A stretch of DNA of 64,000 nucleotides from Shinella sp. SUS2 (lineage in GTDB: Bacteria; Pseudomonadota; Alphaproteobacteria; Rhizobiales; Rhizobiaceae), in assembly GCF_001262505.1 (NCBI RefSeq), contig NZ_KQ410727.1:62001-126000 (forward strand), in the 5' to 3' direction. The translations under genes and the position numbers were made by a program. Below the pieces are notes generated by a model. That model was not told the origin of the DNA. It did no database searches and saw only the letters and a program-made list of their open reading frames with translations. The stretch's first letter is position 1; each line of letters starts with the position of its first letter. This document shows, piece after piece, positions 36,653 to 44,730 of this stretch.

Positions 36653-37441
36653 TCACCGGCCCGGATGCTCTGTCGCGCCCATCTCGGCAAGGGCGCCCGG
36701 CGTTACGCCGAAAGCCTTGCGGAAGGCGGAAACGAAGGCACTGGCCGAGCCATAGCCGGCATCGGCCGCCACCACTTTTACCGGTAGGCCACGCATCAGC
36801 GGATCGAAACCCGCAGCCAGCACCACCCGTTGCCGCCAGGCACGGAAGGAGAGCCCGGTGGTGGTGGTAATGCGCCTTTGCAGGCTGCGCGGCGACAGTG
36901 CCAGCCTGTTGGCCCAATCGGAAAGCTCCAGCAGGCGTTCTTCGCCGGCATGCCATTGGCGCTGCATGGCGGCGAGTGCGGGATCGGCGGGAATTGCCAG
37001 CGTCGCGACAGGTCGGGCCGGGCGCAGCCGGTCGAAGAACACGTCGATGAGACGCTCATGCGCCGGTTGGCCGGAAGCCCTGCGATCGCTGGAGGCGAGT
37101 GTGTGCACGAGCTCCCGTTCCAGTCCACCGATCCGGAAAAGCATCGGCCGGTCGCCGAGAAGCACCGTTGCGCCCGGCTCGACATAGAGATTGTGCGCCG
37201 TGCGGGCGCTGCGCGCGCTCAGAGCATGCGGCAGGCCGCCGGGTATCCAGATCGCCTCGCCGGGACCGAGCACGACGAAACGCTCTGCGGCCTGCACCAA
37301 GAGAGGCGCATCCGGGCAATAGGCGAATTGCCCGCGGCGATGGCGGTGTGGCGGCGGCTCGCGCGCCGTCTCGAAGCGGGTGGAAAGGCCGATGAGCCGT
37401 GCTGCGCCGTCCTCGTATCCCGCGACCGGATCGACCTGCAT
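36653..37441 (-). CDS. AraC family transcriptional regulator
   Basis: A 262-residue regulator with an N-terminal cupin-like sensing domain (about residues 10-110; PHRHRRGQFAYC and GEAIWIPGGLPHAL) and a C-terminal AraC double helix-turn-helix (about 165-255; WANRLALSPRSLQRRI, ADAGYGSASAFVSAFRKAFG). AraC/cupin regulators of this type sense small molecules. The start ATG at 37441 is the first one compatible with the domain; the longer frame is antisense. It is divergent, 81 bases away, from the TauE/SafE permease gene and probably activates it. It ends 7 bases from the convergent oiaK. Confidence 0.88.
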   Translation of the reverse strand: MQVDPVAGYEDGAARLIGLSTRFETAREPPPHRHRRGQFAYCPDAPLLVQAAERFVVLGPGEAIWIPGGLPHALSARSARTAHNLYVEPGATVLLGDRPMLFRIGGLERELVHTLASSDRRASGQPAHERLIDVFFDRLRPARPVATLAIPADPALAAMQRQWHAGEERLLELSDWANRLALSPRSLQRRITTTTGLSFRAWRQRVVLAAGFDPLMRGLPVKVVAADAGYGSASAFVSAFRKAFGVTPGALAEMGATEHPGR

Positions 37442-37522
37442 TCTGGCACCTCCGCGATGGCACTTGGCATCTTCGCGACACTGCCCGCCGGCTGCAAGTC
37501 TATTCTTGCCGCAGAGGTGACG

Positions 37523-38251
37523 ATGATCCTGACAGATTTCCTTCTTCTCGCAGGGGCCGGCCTGATCGGCGGCCTCTGCAATGCCATCGCCGGCGGTGGC
37601 ACCTTCTTCACGCTGCCTGCCCTCATCGCAGTGGGTGTGCCGCCCGTTTCGGCCGCGGCGACGAGCGCGGTCGCCATCTGGCCGGGCCACGCGCTGGCAG
37701 TCGTCGGGGCACCGGAGCGGCTGCCGGCAGAAGAGAGCGACAGCATGCCCTGGGTGGCAGGAGGTGCACTTGCGGGTGCGGCCTTGCTGCTCCTTGGCGG
37801 AAACGATGTGTTTCGCGTGCTCGTGCCCTGGCTCATCCTGACGGCGACGCTGCTCTTTACCTTTGCCGCACCGTTGCATCGGCTCGTGGGGCGCCTTGCC
37901 GGAGGGAAAGGGCCGCGGTGCCGGTTTCTCGATTTCGCTGCGGCGCTGTATGGCGGCTATTTCGGCGCCGGGCTCGGTGTCGTGCTGATGGCGCTGATCA
38001 TGCTGGAGGGGGAGGCGGCGCTCCGGCGTGCCAATCTGCGCAAGAATTTTCGGGCGGCGGTGGTGACCTCGCTTGCGGCGGCGGTGTTCATCGCAAGCGG
38101 CAGCATTGCCTGGCGGCAGGGTTTGCCCGTTTTTGCCGGTGCCTTGGCCGGCGGGTTCCTCGGCGGGCGGCTTGCGGCCCATGTGCCAGCCATCGCCCTC
38201 CGGCTCGCCGTCATTGCAACGGGGATCGTGCTGTTCCTGTCCTATCTCTAG
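37523..38251 (+). CDS. TauE/SafE family permease (sulfite/anion exporter type)
   Basis: A 242-residue inner-membrane protein with seven or eight hydrophobic segments and the two internally related halves typical of the family. The N-terminal half carries GLIGGLCNAIAGGGTFFTLPAL and the second half GGYFGAGLGVVLMALIML, both characteristic. Members export sulfite, sulfoacetate or other organic anions; the substrate here is unknown. GCAGAGGTG precedes the ATG at 37523. It is divergent from the AraC regulator, a common pairing. Confidence 0.87.
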   Translation: MILTDFLLLAGAGLIGGLCNAIAGGGTFFTLPALIAVGVPPVSAAATSAVAIWPGHALAVVGAPERLPAEESDSMPWVAGGALAGAALLLLGGNDVFRVLVPWLILTATLLFTFAAPLHRLVGRLAGGKGPRCRFLDFAAALYGGYFGAGLGVVLMALIMLEGEAALRRANLRKNFRAAVVTSLAAAVFIASGSIAWRQGLPVFAGALAGGFLGGRLAAHVPAIALRLAVIATGIVLFLSYL

Positions 38252-38284
38252 AACCGCCGGGTCCTGGCCCGACCTGTGACGGCC

Positions 38285-39064
38285 TTATGTCGGGAACTGC
38301 CGGTAGCATTCCTCCGCGATCTGTTGGAGCCGTTCGCGGGAAATGTCGCCGGTCACCGCATAGCCGAGATCGCCATCGATCCAGTAGGAGGTTTCCACGC
38401 CGCTGGTAGAAGCAAAGCGGAAGCTGGTCGTCCGGTTTTCCTCGTTGCGGGCAACGAGGACCGTGACGCGGCGCCCGGTTTCGTCCTCGTACATGAACAG
38501 GGCGCCGGGCTTGTCGGTGACGGGCAAGAGGCGACCGCCCACCAGCTTGAAGCCGAGCGTCGTGAGGTCCGGGACCTTCAGGTCGTCGATGGCAAGGCGT
38601 TTTCCGAGCCATCGTGCCAGATGCGCCTCCTGGTCGGCAAAGACCTCGACGGGATGGCGCACCTCGCTCGCATAGATGAGATAGGCATTGCGCGCCTCGT
38701 GCGGGAGGGCATCCATGGCCGTCATCGTCGGCGCCCTTTCAAGGAGCATCGGGCCGAAATGGCCGGCAAGGCCGCCGAGCATGAAGACGAGCATTGCCGC
38801 GGCGGCCATTGCAAGGTGCGGCGTTGCGACCCTTTTAGCGGCACGATGTCCGGTGATGAGCTGGAGATCGGAGGGGCGGGCGGTGGCATAGGCGGCAAAG
38901 GCGTCTCTCAGGCCATCGTTCTGCGCCTGCCAGTCGGCCACCAGTCGTGCGGCTTCCGGGTTGTCGGCGAGATGGGCTTCCACACGTTCGTGTTCAGCTC
39001 CCTTCAGAAAGCCGTCGGCAAAGGCGTGTAGGTCCGTTTCGGTCACGGGGCGGCTCTCGCTCAT
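38285..39064 (-). CDS. Anti-sigma factor (transmembrane, RsiW/RskA-like)
   Basis: A 259-residue protein. A cytoplasmic N-terminal anti-sigma domain (about 1-80; LHAFADGFLKGAEHERVEAHLADNP) precedes one transmembrane helix (about 88-108, LAMAAAAMLVFMLGGLAGHFG) and a periplasmic domain (about 110-259). The N-terminal domain lacks a clear HxxxCxxC zinc motif. It should hold the ECF sigma factor at the membrane until a periplasmic signal arrives. The start overlaps the sigma gene stop by ATGA (39061-39064), giving coupled synthesis. Confidence 0.88.
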   Translation of the reverse strand: MSESRPVTETDLHAFADGFLKGAEHERVEAHLADNPEAARLVADWQAQNDGLRDAFAAYATARPSDLQLITGHRAAKRVATPHLAMAAAAMLVFMLGGLAGHFGPMLLERAPTMTAMDALPHEARNAYLIYASEVRHPVEVFADQEAHLARWLGKRLAIDDLKVPDLTTLGFKLVGGRLLPVTDKPGALFMYEDETGRRVTVLVARNEENRTTSFRFASTSGVETSYWIDGDLGYAVTGDISRERLQQIAEECYRQFPT

Positions 39065-39627
39065 CGGGGGCTCCGCAGGTGAATGACGTTTTCGGCTGCC
39101 AATTTCTCCCGCAGCATCTGCCGGGCGCGGGAGAGGCGCGACATGACGGTGCCGGCCGGGACATCCAGGATGTCGGCAACTTCCTGATAGGTGTGGCCTT
39201 CGACCGCAACCAGCATCAGCACGGCCCGCGCCTCCTTCGGCAGGGCGTCGAGCGCCTGAACGAGCCGGTTCCGCGCCAGCGGATCGGAGGGCGGGGCGCC
39301 TTCGGCGATGCTCTCGGCCGCCTCGATGCCGACGGACGGGCGGCGCGCGACGGCGCGGCGGGCGTTGAAATGCAGGTTGGTCATGATCCGGTAGGCCCAG
39401 GCGCGAATGTTTGCGCCGCGCCATTGCCCCCGGTGGCTCAGCGCCTTTTCGACACAGTCCTGCAGCAGATCCTCGCTTTCCGCATCCGATCGCGTCAGGC
39501 TACGGGAGTAGCGCCGGAGCTGTGGCAAGAGGGCCAGGATCTCGGCGTCGAAAGAGACGGGCGAGGAGGATACGCCCTCCCGCCCGCTGCCCATCCCGAC
39601 GCCGTGCGGGTCAGGGCTTTGCGACAT
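39061..39627 (-). CDS. ECF-type RNA polymerase sigma factor
   Basis: A 188-residue sigma-70 family protein. Region 2 is at about 40-100 (LTRSDAESEDLLQDCVEKAL, WAYRIMTNLHFNARR) and region 4 at about 125-180 (LPKEARAVLMLVAVEGHTYQEVADIL). It directs transcription to a small regulon, normally including its own operon, in response to envelope stress. The start at 39627 lies inside the 3' end of the upstream exported-protein gene (17-base overlap). An alternative ATG at residue 12 would remove the overlap. The specific stimulus is unknown. Confidence 0.9.
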   Translation of the reverse strand: MSQSPDPHGVGMGSGREGVSSSPVSFDAEILALLPQLRRYSRSLTRSDAESEDLLQDCVEKALSHRGQWRGANIRAWAYRIMTNLHFNARRAVARRPSVGIEAAESIAEGAPPSDPLARNRLVQALDALPKEARAVLMLVAVEGHTYQEVADILDVPAGTVMSRLSRARQMLREKLAAENVIHLRSPR

Positions 39628-39985
39628 CCCAGACGCCGTTCACACCGTCGCCGGTCGTATCGCCTTCCTTCTTGTCCTTGACCCAGTAGTAGAGCGGCAT
39701 GCCGTCCTTGGCCCATTGTTTCGCCCCGTCCTTGCGGGTGACGAGGGAGTATGCACCCTCTGCGGCCGCATCGGAAGCGGCGATGGCCGGCGGCCAGTTC
39801 GCCGCGCATTTGTCGTAGCAGTTCGAGGTGCCGGGCTTGTCTTTCTTGAAGGTATAGAGGGTCATGCCCTTCTCGCCGGCAAGCACCTCGCCCTTGTCGG
39901 TCTTGACGGTCGTGAACGGTTCGGCAGCGAAAGCCGTGCCCGCAAGGACCGCGACGGCGAATGGCACGAGGACTAGGAACTTCAT
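39611..39985 (-). CDS. Exported protein with two YxFxxD/YxWxxD repeats (Lipoprotein_15 / COG4315 family)
   Basis: A 124-residue secreted protein. The signal peptide (LVLVPFAVAVLAG) is cleaved near AFAAE; no lipobox cysteine is present, so it is probably a soluble periplasmic protein despite the family name. Two copies of the family motif are visible: LYTFKKD (about residue 43) and LYYWVKD (about 100). Two cysteines (SNCYDKC) may form a disulfide. Family function is not known. It is the first gene of the sigma/anti-sigma operon and overlaps the sigma gene, suggesting it is part of the same envelope response. Confidence 0.85.
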   Translation of the reverse strand: MKFLVLVPFAVAVLAGTAFAAEPFTTVKTDKGEVLAGEKGMTLYTFKKDKPGTSNCYDKCAANWPPAIAASDAAAEGAYSLVTRKDGAKQWAKDGMPLYYWVKDKKEGDTTGDGVNGVWDVAKP

Positions 39986-40031
39986 GGTCGTCTCCCATCG
40001 TTACGGCGACTTTCCTGAGCCGCCCCTGCCA

Positions 40032-40059
40032 AGACACCGATGCCTGCCGGATTATTCCC
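40032..40059 (-). promoter_or_regulatory. Candidate ECF-type promoter for the exported protein/sigma operon
   Basis: On the minus strand, GGGAATAA (complement of 40052-40059) is followed about 11 bases later by GCATCGGTGT (complement of 40032-40041), 46 bases before the start codon. GGAA-type -35 boxes are the hallmark of ECF promoters, and such operons are usually autoregulated. Assigned on pattern alone. Confidence 0.3.
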
Positions 40060-40100
40060 TGCCGCTTTGAAAAAATACGCGGCGGACTGGAAAACGCATC

Positions 40101-40116
40101 TTTATCTTTTCCTTAC
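40101..40116 (+). promoter_or_regulatory. Candidate KdpE-binding box upstream of kdpF
   Basis: TTTATCTTTTCCTTAC, preceded by GCATC, resembles the T-rich KdpE site of the E. coli kdp promoter as I remember it (TTTATAC-T-run-TTAC). It lies about 80 bases before the first small membrane-protein gene, a position suited to an activator site. The resemblance may be fortuitous in T-rich sequence. Confidence 0.35.
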
Positions 40117-40193
40117 GTCGCTTCCCTGCCTTCCCAATCGAAACCTGACCCCGTCCGCTCCTAGTGTGCCGCCAGCATAAACAGGAGACGGAC

Positions 40194-40277
40194 ATGTCCG
40201 ATTTCATATTCCTCGCGCTCGGCTGCGCCACGTTCGTCGTGTTCGCAGCCTATGCCCGCGCGCTCGACCGGCTTTGA
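40194..40277 (+). CDS. 27-residue single-span membrane peptide upstream of kdpF
   Basis: ATG at 40194 follows AGGAGACGGAC and encodes a 27-residue peptide: one hydrophobic helix (IFLALGCATFVVFAAYA) and a short basic/acidic C-terminus (RALDRL). It is separated by 10 bases from kdpF. Similar peptides sit before kdpF in other alphaproteobacteria, by my recollection. It could be a second KdpF-like stabiliser of the Kdp complex or a leader peptide. The good ribosome-binding site and clean membrane-helix composition argue that it is translated. Confidence 0.65.
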   Translation: MSDFIFLALGCATFVVFAAYARALDRL

Positions 40278-40287
40278 GGAGACGACA

Positions 40288-40374
40288 GTGCTTGAACCCC
40301 TTTTCGGCCTTTTCGTCGCGCTTGCCCTTGGCGCCTATCTCGTGGTCACGCTGCTGCGGCCCGAACGCTTCTGA
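40288..40374 (+). CDS. kdpF: K+-transporting ATPase small subunit KdpF
   Basis: A 28-residue peptide starting at GTG 40288, with GAGGAGACGAC upstream. It is one transmembrane helix (LFGLFVALALGAYLVVTLL) ending RPERF, the same organisation as KdpF in other bacteria, where the final residues resemble AEAF/PERF. KdpF stabilises the KdpABC complex in the membrane. It lies 18 bases before kdpA. Small size is normal for this subunit. Confidence 0.88.
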   Translation: MLEPLFGLFVALALGAYLVVTLLRPERF

Positions 40375-40392
40375 GTTTTCTGGAGAATTTTG

Positions 40393-42102
40393 ATGACCAC
40401 GATCGGGTGGCTGCAAATCGCCCTCTTCTTCCTCGCGGTGCTCGTCACGATCAAGCCGCTCGGATTGTACATGGCCCGCGTCTTTGCCGGCGAGCGCACT
40501 GCGCTGTCGCCGGTTCTCGGACGTCTGGAAACGGACCTCTATCGCGTTTCCGGCATAAACCCCGGCAAAGAGCAGGGCTGGCTCGCCTATACGGCCTCGA
40601 TGCTGGCCTTCTCCATCGCCGGCTTTGTCGCGCTCTATGCGATCCTGCGCCTGCAGGCGTATTTGCCGCTCAACCCGCAGGGTTTTGCCGGCATGGCACC
40701 GGACCTCGCCTTCAACACGACGGTGTCCTTCGTCACCAACACCAACTGGCAGAACTATGGCGGCGAAACCACGCTCAGCCATTTCAGCCAGATGGCCGGC
40801 CTGACGGTGCAGAACTTCTTGTCCGCCGCAACGGGCATCGCGCTCGCCATGGCGCTGACGCGGGCTTTCGTCCGTTCGAAGGTCGCAACGCTCGGCAATT
40901 TCTGGGTGGATATGACGCGGGCGGTGCTCTATGTGCTGCTGCCGATGGCGATCGTCGTCGCGCTTGCTTTCGTCGCCATGGGCTTGCCGCAGACGCTGGA
41001 CGGTGCCGTGACGGCGACCACGCTCGAGGGCGCGAGCCAGACGATCTCGCTCGGCCCGGTCGCCTCGCAGGAGGCGATCAAGCAGCTCGGCACCAATGGT
41101 GGCGGCTTCTTCAACGTCAACGCCGCCCATCCCTTTGAGAACCCCACGACGTTCTCCAACTATCTCAACATCTTCGCCATGCTGTCGATCTCGGCCGCGC
41201 TGGTCTACACGTTCGGCCAGCTCGTCGGTAACCGCCGCCAGGGCTGGGCGATCATCAGCGCCATGGCGATCCTGCTGATATCAGGCGTCGCCGTCGTCTA
41301 CTGGGCGGAGGCCGCGGGCAATCCGATCCTGACCGCTCTTGGCGTCGATGCTTCCGCCGGCAATATGGAAGGCAAGGAAGTGCGCTTCGGCCAGGCGATG
41401 ACCGCGCTCTATGCCGCCGTCACGACCGGCCTTTCAGACGGTGGCGTCAACGGCATGCACGGCTCCTTCACCGGTCTCGGCGGTCTTGTGCCGATGTTCC
41501 TGATGCAGCTCGGTGAGGTTTTGCCGGGTGGTGTCGGGTCCGGTCTGTACGGCATGCTCGTCTTCGCGCTGCTTTCCGTCTTCGTGTCCGGCCTGATGGT
41601 CGGCCGCACGCCGGAATTCCTCGGCAAGAAGATCGAGGGCCGCGAGATGAAATATGCCATGCTCGCCGTGCTCGTCCTGCCGCTCACCATCCTCGGCTTC
41701 ACCGCAGTTTCCGCCATGCTGCCCTTCGCCGTCGCCAGCATCGGCACGGCCGGCCCGCACGGCCTGTCGGAAATCCTCTATGCCTATACGTCCGCGGCCG
41801 GCAACAACGGCTCGGCCTTCGGCGGGCTGACGGGCAACACCGTCTGGTACAACACGACGCTCGGCATCGCCATGCTGCTCGGCCGCTTCGCCTATATGAT
41901 ACCCGTCATGGCGATCGCCGGTTCGCTGGCGGCCAAGGTGAAGGTGCCCCCGTCCTCCGGCACCTTCCCGACGGACGGGCCGCTCTTCGTCGGCCTCCTC
42001 ATCGGCATCATCCTCATTCTCGGCGGCCTGCAGTTCTTCCCTGCGCTTGCCCTCGGCCCCATCGTCGAACATCTGGCGATGCTTGCCGGCCAGACCTTCT
42101 GA
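40393..42102 (+). CDS. kdpA: K+-transporting ATPase subunit A, potassium-binding channel-like subunit
   Basis: A 569-residue inner-membrane protein with about ten transmembrane segments, related to Trk/Ktr potassium channels. The four selectivity-filter loops are visible: [39 protein letters not shown] and [10 protein letters not shown]. It binds periplasmic K+ for high-affinity uptake coupled to ATP hydrolysis by KdpB. The ATG at 40393 follows TGGAGAAT. Full length, with all four filters intact, so expected to work. Confidence 0.96.
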   Translation: MTTIGWLQIALFFLAVLVTIKPLGLYMARVFAGERTALSPVLGRLETDLYRVSGINPGKEQGWLAYTASMLAFSIAGFVALYAILRLQAYLPLNPQGFAGMAPDLAFNTTVSFVTNTNWQNYGGETTLSHFSQMAGLTVQNFLSAATGIALAMALTRAFVRSKVATLGNFWVDMTRAVLYVLLPMAIVVALAFVAMGLPQTLDGAVTATTLEGASQTISLGPVASQEAIKQLGTNGGGFFNVNAAHPFENPTTFSNYLNIFAMLSISAALVYTFGQLVGNRRQGWAIISAMAILLISGVAVVYWAEAAGNPILTALGVDASAGNMEGKEVRFGQAMTALYAAVTTGLSDGGVNGMHGSFTGLGGLVPMFLMQLGEVLPGGVGSGLYGMLVFALLSVFVSGLMVGRTPEFLGKKIEGREMKYAMLAVLVLPLTILGFTAVSAMLPFAVASIGTAGPHGLSEILYAYTSAAGNNGSAFGGLTGNTVWYNTTLGIAMLLGRFAYMIPVMAIAGSLAAKVKVPPSSGTFPTDGPLFVGLLIGIILILGGLQFFPALALGPIVEHLAMLAGQTF

Positions 42103-42113
42103 AGGAACAGATC

Positions 42114-44150
42114 ATGTCAAAGGACCACCACGCGCCGGGCCTTCTCGACCCAGCCATCCTCCTGCCGGCCGCGCGCGATGCTTTCGTCAAGCTCGACCCG
42201 CGCCAGCTGGTGCGCAATCCGGTGATCTTCGTCACCGAGGCTGTCGCCGCCGTCGTCACCGTGCTTTTCCTGCGCGATCTTTTTACCGGCAGCGCGCAGG
42301 CGGGCTTTTCCGGCCAGATTGCGGCCTGGCTCTGGTTTACCGTGCTCTTTGCGACCTTTGCAGAGGCCGTCGCCGAAGGGCGCGGCCGCGCCCAGGCCGA
42401 CAGCCTGAAGCGGACCAAGTCGGAACTCGTCGCAAGGCGGCGGTCGGCCTCCGGCGCGGTCGAAACGATCCCGGCAACCAGCCTTGCCATCGGCGATGTC
42501 GTGCTTGTTGCCGCCGGCGAACTCATTCCCGGCGACGGCGAGGTGATCGAAGGGGTCGCTTCGGTCAATGAAAGCGCAATCACCGGCGAATCCGCTCCCG
42601 TCATCCGCGAATCCGGCGGCGACCGCTCTGCCGTTACCGGCGGCACGCAGGTGCTTTCCGACGAGATCACGGTGAAGATCACCGTTGCGCCCGGCTCCTC
42701 CTTCGTCGATCGCATGATCGCGCTCATCGAGGGCGCGCAGCGGCAGAAAACGCCGAACGAGATCGCGCTGTCGATCCTGCTTTCGGGCCTGACGCTGATC
42801 TTCCTCTTCGTCTGCGTCGCCATCTGGGGCCTGGCCGGCTATTCCGGCACGATCCTGACGGTCACGGTGCTTGCCGCGCTTCTCGTCACGCTCATCCCGA
42901 CGACCATCGGCGGCCTTCTCTCGGCCATCGGCATTGCCGGCATGGATCGCCTCGTCCGCTTCAACGTCATTGCCACCTCCGGCCGGGCGGTGGAGGCGGC
43001 CGGCGACGTCGATACGCTGCTGCTCGACAAGACGGGCACCATCACCTTCGGCAACCGCATGGCGAGCGATTTCCTGCCGGCGCCGGGCGTGAGCCCCTCG
43101 GAACTCGCGGAAGCCGCGCTTCTCGCCAGCCTGTCCGACGAGACGCCCGAAGGCCGTTCGATCGTGGCTCTTGCAATGGGTGAGTTTTCGGTAGCGATGC
43201 CGCAGGTGCGCTTCGATGCCGTGATCGAGTTCACCGCCGAGACCCGCCTTTCCGGCGTCGATCTCGGTGACCGCCGGCTGCGCAAAGGCGCGGTCGATGC
43301 CGTGCTGCGTTTTGCCGGCGTTCAGGAGGGTGATGCGCCCGCCGAATTCCGTCGTGCCGTCGAGACGATCGCGCGCAGCGGCGGCACGCCGCTCGCCGTT
43401 GCCGACGGTTCGCGCCTGCTCGGCGTCATCCACCTCAAGGACATCGTCAAGCCGGGTATCAAGGAGCGCTTTGCGGCACTGCGCGCCATGGGCATCCGCA
43501 CCGTCATGGTGACAGGCGACAATCCGGTGACGGCCGCAGCCATCGCCTCGGAAGCCGGCGTCGACGATTTCCTTGCCCAGGCGACGCCGGAGGACAAGCT
43601 GGCCTATATCCGCCGCGAACAGCAGGGCGGCCGCCTGATCGCCATGTGCGGCGACGGCACCAACGACGCTCCTGCACTCGCCCAGGCAGATGTCGGCGTT
43701 GCCATGCAGACGGGCACGCAGGCGGCCCGCGAGGCGGCCAACATGGTGGACCTCGATTCGAGCCCGACCAAGCTCATCGAGATCGTCGAGATCGGCAAGC
43801 AATTGCTGATGACGCGCGGTTCGCTGACCACCTTCTCGATCGCCAACGATGTCGCCAAATATTTCGCGATCATCCCGGCCCTCTTCGTCGCGACCTATCC
43901 GGCGCTCGATGCACTCAACATCATGCAACTCGCCTCGCCGCAATCGGCCATCCTTTCGGCCGTCATCTTCAATGCGCTGATCATCGTGGCGCTCATTCCG
44001 CTGGCGCTGCGCGGTGTCGCCTATCGTCCGGCGGGAGCGGCCGCCCTGTTGCGCCGTAACCTTCTCGTCTACGGTCTCGGTGGTCTCGTCCTGCCTTTTG
44101 CAGGCATCAAGGCTATCGATCTTGCCGTCAGCGCCCTAAATCTGGTGTGA
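42114..44150 (+). CDS. kdpB: K+-transporting ATPase subunit B, P-type ATPase
   Basis: A 678-residue P-type ATPase catalytic subunit. The phosphorylated aspartate is in [13 protein letters not shown] (about residue 306). The actuator-domain motif is [11 protein letters not shown] (about 157) and the hinge motif [10 protein letters not shown] (about 514). It has about seven transmembrane helices, normal for KdpB. It hydrolyses ATP and receives K+ from KdpA through the intersubunit tunnel. It starts 11 bases after kdpA, and its stop is 2 bases before the kdpC start. Confidence 0.96.
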   Translation: MSKDHHAPGLLDPAILLPAARDAFVKLDPRQLVRNPVIFVTEAVAAVVTVLFLRDLFTGSAQAGFSGQIAAWLWFTVLFATFAEAVAEGRGRAQADSLKRTKSELVARRRSASGAVETIPATSLAIGDVVLVAAGELIPGDGEVIEGVASVNESAITGESAPVIRESGGDRSAVTGGTQVLSDEITVKITVAPGSSFVDRMIALIEGAQRQKTPNEIALSILLSGLTLIFLFVCVAIWGLAGYSGTILTVTVLAALLVTLIPTTIGGLLSAIGIAGMDRLVRFNVIATSGRAVEAAGDVDTLLLDKTGTITFGNRMASDFLPAPGVSPSELAEAALLASLSDETPEGRSIVALAMGEFSVAMPQVRFDAVIEFTAETRLSGVDLGDRRLRKGAVDAVLRFAGVQEGDAPAEFRRAVETIARSGGTPLAVADGSRLLGVIHLKDIVKPGIKERFAALRAMGIRTVMVTGDNPVTAAAIASEAGVDDFLAQATPEDKLAYIRREQQGGRLIAMCGDGTNDAPALAQADVGVAMQTGTQAAREAANMVDLDSSPTKLIEIVEIGKQLLMTRGSLTTFSIANDVAKYFAIIPALFVATYPALDALNIMQLASPQSAILSAVIFNALIIVALIPLALRGVAYRPAGAAALLRRNLLVYGLGGLVLPFAGIKAIDLAVSALNLV

Positions 44151-44152
44151 TC

Positions 44153-44722
44153 ATGCTGAAACAACTTCGCCCGGCCCTCACTCTCGTCTTCGCCCTGACG
44201 GCGCTTCTCGGCCTTGCCTATCCGCTCGCCGTGACCGGCATCGCGCAGGTCGTGATGCCGTCCGCCGCCAATGGTTCTCTCATCGAAAGGAACGGAGCCG
44301 TCGTCGGCTCCGACCTCATCGGGCAGGCCTTTGCCTCGGACAAGTATTTCTGGCCGCGTCCTTCGGCCACCGGACCGGACGCCTACAACGCGGCCGCCTC
44401 GTCCGGCTCGAACCTGGGCACGACCTCCGTCAAGCTTCGGGATCGTGTCGAGGCGGATGTCGCCCGGCTGACGGCGGCGGGCATGGCGACGCCGATCCCG
44501 GCCGACGCGGTGACGACCTCCGGTTCCGGCCTCGATCCGCATATCTCGCCCGCTTTCGCGCGGGCGCAGGTCGCGCGGGTTGCAAAGGCGCGTGGTATGG
44601 AGGAAACGACGGTCGAGGCCCTTGTCGGGCGGCAGGTCGAAGGCCGGCTCCTGGGTGTGTTCGGCGAACCGCAAGTGAACGTGCTACAGCTCAACATGGC
44701 GCTCGACACGCTCGGATCATGA
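44153..44722 (+). CDS. kdpC: K+-transporting ATPase subunit C
   Basis: A 189-residue protein with one N-terminal transmembrane helix ([24 protein letters not shown]) and a periplasmic domain carrying [14 protein letters not shown] and the C-terminal [16 protein letters not shown] motif. KdpC is part of the KdpFABC complex and supports affinity for K+/ATP. The ATG at 44153 is chosen over a GTG at 44147 that overlaps kdpB. The stop overlaps a possible kdpD start (ATGA at 44719). Confidence 0.95.
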   Translation: MLKQLRPALTLVFALTALLGLAYPLAVTGIAQVVMPSAANGSLIERNGAVVGSDLIGQAFASDKYFWPRPSATGPDAYNAAASSGSNLGTTSVKLRDRVEADVARLTAAGMATPIPADAVTTSGSGLDPHISPAFARAQVARVAKARGMEETTVEALVGRQVEGRLLGVFGEPQVNVLQLNMALDTLGS

Positions 44723-44730
44723 GAGGACGA

